51,702 bases of DNA from the NCBI GenBank assembly GCA_944321165.1, contig CALUKE010000019.1, forward strand, positions 1 through 51,702. Direction: 5' to 3'. Each line of letters opens with the position of its first letter. Position 1 is the stretch's first letter. The DNA comes from an uncultured Odoribacter sp. Its GTDB lineage: Bacteria; Bacteroidota; Bacteroidia; Bacteroidales; Marinifilaceae. Below the pieces are notes generated by a model. That model made no database searches, had not been told where the DNA came from, and worked only from the letters and a program-made list of their open reading frames with translations. Positions 46,201 to 51,702 of the stretch are shown one piece after another. The translations under genes were made by a program, and so were the position numbers.

Positions 46201-46601
46201 TGTATGTGAGATATAGTCTGGGAGGAGATGCTTTTAACAGTACTTTGTATAATAAAGTAGAGAATATTTCGGAAGAAGAGTTGACTAATAACCAGGATAA
46301 GCGTGCTTTGTATGACCGTTGGCAAAAACCGGGAGATAAGGCTCAATTTAAAGGTATTTCCTTGACGGAAAAGACTCCGATATCTTCCCGTTTTGTGCAG
46401 AAAAACAATTTCTTGGTATTGGAATCCATTCGCCTCGGTTATGAATTTGATGGTGCCTGGATGCAAAAAGCCCGTATATCCGGCTTGACACTGAGTGCTT
46501 ATATGAATGATATTGCCCGTTGGGCTACCATTAAGGATGAACGAGGTATCGATTATCCTTTTGCACGTAGTGTTTCATTCGCTTTATCTGTAAACTTTTA
46601 A
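43236..46601 (+). CDS. SusC-type TonB-dependent outer-membrane transporter with STN signalling domain
   Basis: About 1121 residues. After a long signal region (HERSKIWCTVKLCIVFLFFF) comes the STN domain (VSLNLSNASLRSLFLEIQKQ to TYYFEDKIIVV), which talks to FecR. A carboxypeptidase-like plug extension follows (ISGTVTDYKGNPLPGVTI), then the plug (PLFILDGFETSLSTIMDLSM, ILKDAASTAIYGSKAANGV) and a 22-strand barrel ending in VSFALSVNF. It imports a ligand captured with SusD across the outer membrane using TonB energy. The ligand is unknown; no glycosidase lies in the operon, so a peptide, metal complex or glycoconjugate is possible. Start choice: ATG at 43236; 43224 and 43248 are alternatives. Confidence 0.95.
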   Translation: MNKFMKKIWFLLKVFEHERSKIWCTVKLCIVFLFFFSLSVSARVAAQQEKVSLNLSNASLRSLFLEIQKQTGLYFVYNEELCKEFGEVNVQVNAAPVSEVLNEVFSNKDLTYYFEDKIIVVKATKVQSNQPQSKKISGTVTDYKGNPLPGVTIMIEGSTLGTTTDPDGHYVIECPVGEDLTLLYSFIGMKTARVVVGVRNVIDVKLEEEVAEMDEVVVTGIYSRKKESFTGSSQTYKAEELKMVGTQNLLQSLKTLDPAFNIMENNQFGSDPNRTPDIEIRGKTSIVGLKEEFGEDPNQPLFILDGFETSLSTIMDLSMDRIASVTILKDAASTAIYGSKAANGVVVVETKAPAAGQLRLSYNGSFDVSFADLTDYNLMNAAEKLEFERLAGRFESNLPAVEEENWARYYKLLANVKKGVDTYWMSEPLRIGLTQRHNVYVEGGDKQMRYGLGVNYTNIAGVMKESRREILSGNLDLLYRKNKLSFSNKLSVDYTKTTDPIVAFSEYAQANPYYPKHTAGGGVDKWLEYPSETESTTSENQIWVSNPLWNDALNSYKNGDVFSVRENFQMEFRPWDFLYVRARFGVTKSSTTDKSFVSPEDTSFDQWEDERKGSYDESLSKSLTYEGDFTVTYGQLLAEKHQINAVLGASCNETSSDMTGFSAEGFPQGDFTKPSFSNGYPEGGKPTYTDSKKRAANFYFNGGYSYNNRYLLDLNFRADGSSVFGSNRQFTTTWAVGVAWNLHNEKFIKDHTDLFTMLKLRASIGNPGNQNFGSYNTITTYKFNNWLQNTFGTGLLIDAFGDPDLAWQKTTDKNIGFDVSMLNNRFHINFDYYHKTTDPLIASIGVPLSVGVSSRLTNVGMQISKGVNATVKYAIFYRPEERINWTTSLTFSHNKSEYDKIGNRLDALNSDNLTKNLTRFYDGGSPSDLWTVRSLGIDPATGREIFLGVDGRPTFTYSYNDEVVVGNSEPKIEGVFGNTFYWKGFSCNVYVRYSLGGDAFNSTLYNKVENISEEELTNNQDKRALYDRWQKPGDKAQFKGISLTEKTPISSRFVQKNNFLVLESIRLGYEFDGAWMQKARISGLTLSAYMNDIARWATIKDERGIDYPFARSVSFALSVNF

Positions 46602-46610
46602 TTCAAAGAT

Positions 46611-48020
46611 ATGAAGAGGATAAATATTTATATATTGTTGGCATGGCTTTGTTTCGGTTGCTCTGACTGGTTGGACGTAAAGCCGAGTGATCGGTTGTCA
46701 GAGGAAGCTGCCTTTTCGAATTTGGCTAATTTCAAACAGACGCTGAATGGAGTGTATATCGAATTGAATTCTGATGCCTTGTATGGGGAGGCGCTGACTT
46801 ATGGGACTGTGGAGATATTGTCCCAACGTTATGATATTAATTCCGAAAATAAGGAAGCTTATGCTTTTTCACAATATGATTATGCAGGGGCATCTGTAGA
46901 AATGCGTTTGGAGCAAATATGGGGTAAAGCATATAATGTGATTGCCAATACGAATTTGATTATAGAGAATTGTGAAACACATCGGGAGGTGTTGGCGGAT
47001 AAATATTATAATATTATCAAAGGAGAGGCATTGGCTTTGCGCGGTATGTTGCATTTTGACTTGCAACGTCTTTTTGGTCCGCTTTATGCGCAAGATTCTA
47101 CGCTGATCTCTTTGCCGTATTATAAAAAGTTTTCTTTGACATCCGAACCTCAGATTCCGGCAAATCTTTTTATGCGTGACGTGATTGACGATCTGCGCCA
47201 TGCTGAGAGATTGCTGCAGGATGATCCGATTATTGAGAATGGCGTGAAGGGAGATGCAGGAGATGATTTTTTGCAGGATCGTAATCTTCGTTTAAACTAT
47301 TATGCGGTGCAGGGATTGTTATCCCGTGCTTACATGTATGTCGGTCGACCGGACAGTGCATTGTATTATGCGGAAAAAATCATAGAGGTTCAAGAGGAGA
47401 AATTTCCTTGGATAGAACGTAATGATGCTTTGATGGGAGGAGCTCCCGACCGTGTTTTTTCTACAGAGTTAGTGTTTGCTTTGGAGAATAGGAATGTAGG
47501 AAGTGCTTATGCGAGGTATTTTGATGCATCTGTGTTGAAAGGTTCTTCCTTACTGGGTATCCGGAAAGATGTGACAGAGTATCTTTTTGATGGACGAGAT
47601 TATCGGTATATGTCTTTTTTGAAGGGAGAAGGTTTGGTAAACAATGTGTCTTATAGCTTATTTAATAAATTTTATGTGGCAGACTCATTGCATGCAGAGA
47701 TGATGCCCATGGTGAGAGCATCTGAGGCTTATCTGACGGCTGCAGAAATTTTATTGGAAGAGGATCCCGGGCGTAGTAGGGAGTTGTTGAATAAAGTGTA
47801 TGTAAAAAGAGGATTGGAGGAAATTTCCTGGTATCCTGGAGAAAGTGATATTACAGAAGAATGGTATAAGGAATTTGTTGGGGAAGGTCAGTTGTTCTTT
47901 TATTATAAACGCAAAATGATGGAACAAGTGCAATCGCCTCGTGATCCTTATGGAAGAGTAAGCATCAGTCTATCTAAATATGAACTTCCGATACCGGATG
48001 CTGAGATCAAGTATAATTAA
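46611..48020 (+). CDS. SusD/RagB-type surface lipoprotein
   Basis: A 469-residue lipoprotein with Cys17 in the lipobox (LCFGC). SusD features are the start DWLDVKPSDRLSEEAAFSN and TPR-like helices (NTNLIIENCETHREVLADKY, IKGEALALRGMLHFDLQRLF, YAVQGLLSRAYMYVGRPDSA). Also present are the conserved MPMVRASEAYLTAAEILLEE and a C-terminal ISLSKYELPIPDAEI. It forms the lid on SusC that captures the ligand. It starts 9 bases after susC. Confidence 0.95.
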   Translation: MKRINIYILLAWLCFGCSDWLDVKPSDRLSEEAAFSNLANFKQTLNGVYIELNSDALYGEALTYGTVEILSQRYDINSENKEAYAFSQYDYAGASVEMRLEQIWGKAYNVIANTNLIIENCETHREVLADKYYNIIKGEALALRGMLHFDLQRLFGPLYAQDSTLISLPYYKKFSLTSEPQIPANLFMRDVIDDLRHAERLLQDDPIIENGVKGDAGDDFLQDRNLRLNYYAVQGLLSRAYMYVGRPDSALYYAEKIIEVQEEKFPWIERNDALMGGAPDRVFSTELVFALENRNVGSAYARYFDASVLKGSSLLGIRKDVTEYLFDGRDYRYMSFLKGEGLVNNVSYSLFNKFYVADSLHAEMMPMVRASEAYLTAAEILLEEDPGRSRELLNKVYVKRGLEEISWYPGESDITEEWYKEFVGEGQLFFYYKRKMMEQVQSPRDPYGRVSISLSKYELPIPDAEIKYN

Positions 48021-48036
48021 TGTAAAATAGAATAAG

Positions 48037-48804
48037 ATGAAACCTATATTTTTAGCAAGTATCATTTGTTTAGTCGGATTGCTTGGTGGGGGATGTGAGA
48101 AAGATTTACTGGTTTACGATGGCGGTAGCGGAATTTATTTTGACAACAATGAAATGTTGCATGATACGATTTCTGTTTCCTGGGGAATGAAACCGGGAGA
48201 TGTCAGAAAGCAGATATTGCCTTTGAATGTGGAACTCTATGGAGCCGTGAAACCATATGATAGGAAATTTTCGATAGAAGTGATCGCTGATAGTCAGGAT
48301 ACTTTGAAAGCGGAGGAAGGAGTGGATTATGAATCTTTCCCGACAGAATATGTGATGAAAGCCGGAGAGGCTCGGACTGTGATCAATGTCCCCTTGTTGC
48401 GTCGTGAGAATTTAGCCGAAAAACCGAGAAGGTTCGTGGTTAAATTGATTGAAAATGATGAATTGCAATTTTTGTATGGACGTTTAACGGCAGTGGATAG
48501 TGTAAATTATCGTGAGTTGGATTATCAGCGTGTGATTATTATGGATGAAGATTTTCCCCGTCCGACTTGGTGGACACGTTATGGTGAATCTCGTTTCGGT
48601 GAATTTTCTCAAAAGAAAGCCAGTCTGATTTGTGATGTGATGGCGATTGACCGGGAGGAATGGATGGAAATGAAGGGGCGTGTTACTGCTGGATATTTAT
48701 CTTATGTTGGGAAGTACATGCATCAATATTTGCAGGAACAGGAGCCTCCTATTTTGGATGAGAATGGAGAACCGATGGAAATGGGCCCGGATTCTCAGAG
48801 ATAA
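48037..48804 (+). CDS. DUF4843 lipoprotein of the SusC/SusD operon
   Basis: A 255-residue lipoprotein, lipidated at Cys20 (GLLGGGC). It has the beta-rich DUF4843 layout: SGIYFDNNEM near the start, VNVPLLRREN in the middle, RRFVVKLIENDEL, and a C-terminal part with FPRPTWWTRYGESRFGEFS and YLQEQEPP. Such proteins are found only in SusCD operons of this kind and are assumed to be surface components that help ligand capture. No enzymatic motif is visible. Confidence 0.85.
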   Translation: MKPIFLASIICLVGLLGGGCEKDLLVYDGGSGIYFDNNEMLHDTISVSWGMKPGDVRKQILPLNVELYGAVKPYDRKFSIEVIADSQDTLKAEEGVDYESFPTEYVMKAGEARTVINVPLLRRENLAEKPRRFVVKLIENDELQFLYGRLTAVDSVNYRELDYQRVIIMDEDFPRPTWWTRYGESRFGEFSQKKASLICDVMAIDREEWMEMKGRVTAGYLSYVGKYMHQYLQEQEPPILDENGEPMEMGPDSQR

Positions 48805-48829
48805 TCATAAATTTTAATATTTGAATATT

Positions 48830-50401
48830 ATGAGATATATATATAATCTATTATTGCTGTGCATGACGACTGTTTTTGCCGGATGCTATGACGATTTGGG
48901 AAATTATGATTATAAGGATCTGAATGAAGTGACAATAAATGGTATTAAAGGAGAAGGATTTTATGAAGTAATTGCTCATTTGGATACCTTAAGAATTGTG
49001 CCGGAGTTGGAAAGTTCTTTGGACGGAGAAAAAGATTATACCTATGAGTGGAAATTTATACCTCAGGGAGCAGATAAAAATGTGGTCGGAGACACTGTAA
49101 ATTATGTGGTGGCAGAAACGCGGGATTTGAATTGGCCCGTTGTGGGTGATGCTGGAGAGTATCGTTGTTTTTATACGGTGACGGATCAGGAGACTGGCAT
49201 TCGTTTTACACAGAAATTTTTCATGAAGATCTCGACTCTGACGAGTGAAGGTTGGATGGTGTTGTGTGATCAGAATGGAGAGGCCCGTTTGGATATGATT
49301 GTGAATGCGGCAGAAAATGATGATAAAATTGCCCGGGATATTTGGAGTGAATCTACCTATAAAGTTGGTCGGCCTAATAAAGTGATGTTTAATTACTATA
49401 TGGCAGCACCTCCTTCCATCCTGACGACTGAAAACGGATCCTGGAAAATGGACGAAAAGGATTTGCATGTGGGTGATGATAATAATTTGAAGTGGAGTTT
49501 CGGTTCGACTCCAGAAAAGGTAAGAATATTGGCTTCGGGCGTCAGTTTGTATTCATGGGATGAATTACCTGATCTCAATGAAGGGACTTATTGTGATTTG
49601 TATTGGGTCGTAGTGGATGATAAAGGAGATGTATATACAAATAAAGTGAATGAGGTTGGGGCTTTATTTGAATTCCCCGTCAATAAAATCAATGGACAGC
49701 CATTTGAAGCAGCCCCTTTTGTCGGAACAGCAATAGATACTCGTCTTTGGGTAGGATGTCACTCTATCATGCTGTATGATCAGACCAATCAGCGTTTCGT
49801 TGAATTGAAAGCAACTGGAGGAGGAGGGTTATCTGTGATGAATTTTAAAACTTCTCCATTATTTGAAGCAGAGCAACCCGGGAAAAAAATGGTGTTTATG
49901 CAAATGACGAGAGTGGATGGTGACACTTATGCCATTTTGCAGGATGAGGCTGGCGATTATTTTTACTATGGTATCAATCTGGGAAGAATGGGTGAAAATA
50001 CTCAATTTGCTTATGGGAAACTGGATGTTCCTCAGTCAAATGATATTAAAGGGTTTGCTTTCCATGCCTCTTTGAAATGGTTGTTTTATTATACAGAGCA
50101 TGAAATTTATAAAGTAGATATTTTGAATCCGGCGGTGGAACCAAAATTGGTAAAGAGTTTTGACAATGAAAACATAGCTGTCGTGAAAATGAATGCTTTG
50201 GCTAAAAAATACGATGCTCCGTGGCAGGAAAGTCGCAGCTATCAATTGTTAGTAGGAACTGTGGTGGAAGGAGAAGATATCGATGAGTGTGGAATATTGC
50301 GTAATTATGATTTTGAAAATCAGTGGAATAGAGAACCGATACTGGTGAAGGAACACACTGGACTTGGAAATATTATTGATGTGGTTTATAAAGAATCTTA
50401 A
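48830..50401 (+). CDS. PKD-like family surface lipoprotein
   Basis: A 523-residue lipoprotein with Cys19 in the lipobox (VFAGC). It opens with YDDLGNYDYKDLNEVTI, typical of the family, followed by one or two Ig/PKD-like sandwiches (LRIVPELESS, YTYEWKFIPQGADKN, GEYRCFYTVTDQETG). The remainder is propeller-like with GWMVLCDQNGEARLDMI and repeated WVG/FYYG strands, and resembles a six-bladed sensor or binding propeller. It likely sits beside SusD and the DUF4843 protein at the surface. The ATG at 48830 is preferred over a TTG nine bases upstream. Confidence 0.85.
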   Translation: MRYIYNLLLLCMTTVFAGCYDDLGNYDYKDLNEVTINGIKGEGFYEVIAHLDTLRIVPELESSLDGEKDYTYEWKFIPQGADKNVVGDTVNYVVAETRDLNWPVVGDAGEYRCFYTVTDQETGIRFTQKFFMKISTLTSEGWMVLCDQNGEARLDMIVNAAENDDKIARDIWSESTYKVGRPNKVMFNYYMAAPPSILTTENGSWKMDEKDLHVGDDNNLKWSFGSTPEKVRILASGVSLYSWDELPDLNEGTYCDLYWVVVDDKGDVYTNKVNEVGALFEFPVNKINGQPFEAAPFVGTAIDTRLWVGCHSIMLYDQTNQRFVELKATGGGGLSVMNFKTSPLFEAEQPGKKMVFMQMTRVDGDTYAILQDEAGDYFYYGINLGRMGENTQFAYGKLDVPQSNDIKGFAFHASLKWLFYYTEHEIYKVDILNPAVEPKLVKSFDNENIAVVKMNALAKKYDAPWQESRSYQLLVGTVVEGEDIDECGILRNYDFENQWNREPILVKEHTGLGNIIDVVYKES

Positions 50402-50402
50402 T

Positions 50403-51491
50403 ATGAGAATGAGTTATTGGTTGTTGAGCATTTGTTTGTTGTGGGGATGTCAAAGTCAGCCGACGTATGTATTGAATGGGACAGTGACAGGGGCGAACGG
50501 AGAAGTCTTACTGTTGACTGAAACGGAAACCGAGACACTGGATACTTTAGGACAGACAAAGATTGTGGATGGAAAATTTTCTTTGAAAGGGAGTGTGTTA
50601 CAGCCGGTCAATGCTTTTTTACAGATTGAAGGAGTTGCTGAAAAACTGCCTGTTTTGCTGGAAAATACGGTATTTGATTTAAAGCTGGATGTTGACAATA
50701 TGCGGAATTATGAGTTGAAAGGGGGGAAATTGCAGGAGTTGAGAAACGCGTTTCGTGTAGAAGAAAACAAATTGGCTTTGGCGATGGATTCTTTGAAGAA
50801 AGAGTATAAACTGGCGGTAGACGAGAATAATCTTTTTGGACGTATGCATGTCCGGGCTTTGGTGGCAGAGCTGGATTCTGTATATGAAAGTGTAGAGAAT
50901 GATTTTATTTCCCGGAATAATAATCTTGCAGCAGCCAGTATTTTGAAGGAACGCGCGTTAAAACTATTGCGGGAGAAGAGATTGAAACAGAAATATGATT
51001 TGTTGGGGGATTCTGCCAGAAATACTGTTCCCGGTCTTTTATTGCAAGAGCTTGTAAAGCATTCAATGACTTCGGAAGTCGGAATGACTGCGCCAAATTT
51101 TACCTTACCTTCATCTAAAGGGGAGGATATTTCGTTGTATTCAGTGAGAGCTAAAGTAAAGATCATTGATTTTTGGGCATCTTGGTGTGGCCCGTGTCGG
51201 GCGGAGAATCCTCATATGCGGGAAGTATACAAGAAATATCACGATCGAGGATTGGAGATAATAGGAGTTTCCTTAGACAGTAAGAAAGAAGCTTGGCTAA
51301 ATGCCATTGAAAAAGATGGTTTGGAATGGTTGCATGTTTCCGATCTGTTGGGGTGGGAATGTACGGTGGTAAAAGCATATGGAGTTCAGTCTGTACCTTT
51401 TATTTTGGTACTGGATGAGAACAATGTGATTGTTGGTTCTGGTCTGAGAGGTGAAGAGGTTGATGCCTGCGTAGAGAAGATATTGAATTAG
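50403..51491 (+). CDS. TlpA/ResA-like thiol-disulfide lipoprotein with DUF4369 N-terminal domain
   Basis: A 362-residue lipoprotein, lipidated at Cys16 (CLLWGC). Residues ~20-110 are a DUF4369 beta-domain (VLNGTVTGANGEVLLL, IEGVAEKLPVLLEN). A long helical linker runs to ~225. The rest is a TlpA-type thioredoxin fold with MTAPNFTLPSSKGEDISL, active site WCGPC (261-265) and VQSVPFILVLD with its cis-proline. It begins one base after the PKD gene's stop and closes the operon. It may reduce disulfides in the imported ligand or in surface partners; that is inference. Confidence 0.92.
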   Translation: MRMSYWLLSICLLWGCQSQPTYVLNGTVTGANGEVLLLTETETETLDTLGQTKIVDGKFSLKGSVLQPVNAFLQIEGVAEKLPVLLENTVFDLKLDVDNMRNYELKGGKLQELRNAFRVEENKLALAMDSLKKEYKLAVDENNLFGRMHVRALVAELDSVYESVENDFISRNNNLAAASILKERALKLLREKRLKQKYDLLGDSARNTVPGLLLQELVKHSMTSEVGMTAPNFTLPSSKGEDISLYSVRAKVKIIDFWASWCGPCRAENPHMREVYKKYHDRGLEIIGVSLDSKKEAWLNAIEKDGLEWLHVSDLLGWECTVVKAYGVQSVPFILVLDENNVIVGSGLRGEEVDACVEKILN

Positions 51492-51511
51492 TGGATATTT
51501 TTGATATCTTA

Positions 51512-51547
51512 GAAAGGGGGCTTTCCTTGGTGGAAGGCCTCTTTTTA
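51512..51547 (+). terminator. Terminator of the SusC/SusD operon
   Basis: A long hairpin with several G-T pairs (AGGGGGCTTTCC against GGAAGGCCTCTT, 5-base loop) runs into a T-tract, 21 bases past the stop. The remaining ~155 bases to the window end hold no gene that I can support. Confidence 0.8.
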
Positions 51548-51702
51548 TTTGGTTAAAAAAGGTTTTTAATACTAATATTTGTATTTTTAGCAGAAATTTA
51601 ATCATGGTGAATTATGCGTAAATTGTTTTCCTGACTTCATCACTTTTTTGCGCCATCATATAGCGCACAATGATAATCAGCGAGTTACGTAAAATTATTG
51701 GG

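Noticed and set aside
51670..51702. Open frame of 11 codons at the right edge, with a GCGC inverted repeat just before it
   Set aside because: It could be the start of a gene or of an insertion element, but 33 bases give no way to tell.

Overview
The window looks like a chromosomal segment of an anaerobic Bacteroidales bacterium. Supporting signs are SusC/SusD pairs, an ECF sigma/FecR relay, glycoside hydrolases of families 43, 97 and 31, -7 elements of the TAnnTTTG type, a long-tailed S16 protein and a single-chain glycyl-tRNA synthetase. The style of the SusC operon (STN-domain SusC, DUF4843, PKD-like lipoprotein, TlpA-like lipoprotein) suggests Odoribacter/Butyricimonas relatives; that genus-level guess is inference from memory of such operons.

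Region 1 (1-6016, + strand) is the end of an anaerobic cobalamin corrin-ring operon: CbiE-CbiT (5' cut by the window edge), an Nramp metal transporter, a CbiG-CbiF fusion and a CbiJ-CbiD fusion. Together they cover the run from precorrin-4 level to the side-chain methylations. Region 2 (5997-14146) is a carbohydrate locus: a beta-propeller lipoprotein and a very large GH43/LamG protein on the - strand, divergent from a GH97 on the + strand, with a broken small ORF at the - strand end. Region 3 (14155-20059) holds flavodoxin with a DUF2023 partner, ferritin, and a BtuFCD-type ABC importer behind a clear cobalamin riboswitch. CbiL (precorrin-2 C20 methyltransferase) is divergent from that importer.

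Region 4 (20074-26380) is mostly housekeeping: rpsP-rimM, an adenosylcobalamin-type class II ribonucleotide reductase, ribF, and a DcaP-like porin. Region 5 (26546-30183) pairs an ECF sigma factor that has no visible anti-sigma with a GH31 whose N-terminus is a half LamG domain. Region 6 (30198-38878, all - strand) is core: glyS, a Na/phosphate symporter, groESL, then the unit sigma54-activator/lptE/TPR protein/secG. Region 7 (39130-51547, + strand) starts with a secreted double-thioredoxin protein and continues with a complete ECF sigma-FecR-SusC-SusD-DUF4843-PKD-TlpA transport operon. Between fecR and susC lie two tandem hairpins with different stems and the same six-base loop.

The unifying theme of the left half is cobalamin: synthesis, metal supply, regulated import and a likely B12-dependent enzyme lie within 24 kb. 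I found no CRISPR array, tRNA, rRNA or complete insertion sequence. No gene-free stretch exceeds about 300 bases. I do not see a clearly new defence or mobile system. The least explained items are the tandem hairpins, the C-terminal extension of the ABC ATPase, the LamG/GH31 chimera and the frameshifted remnant next to cbiD.
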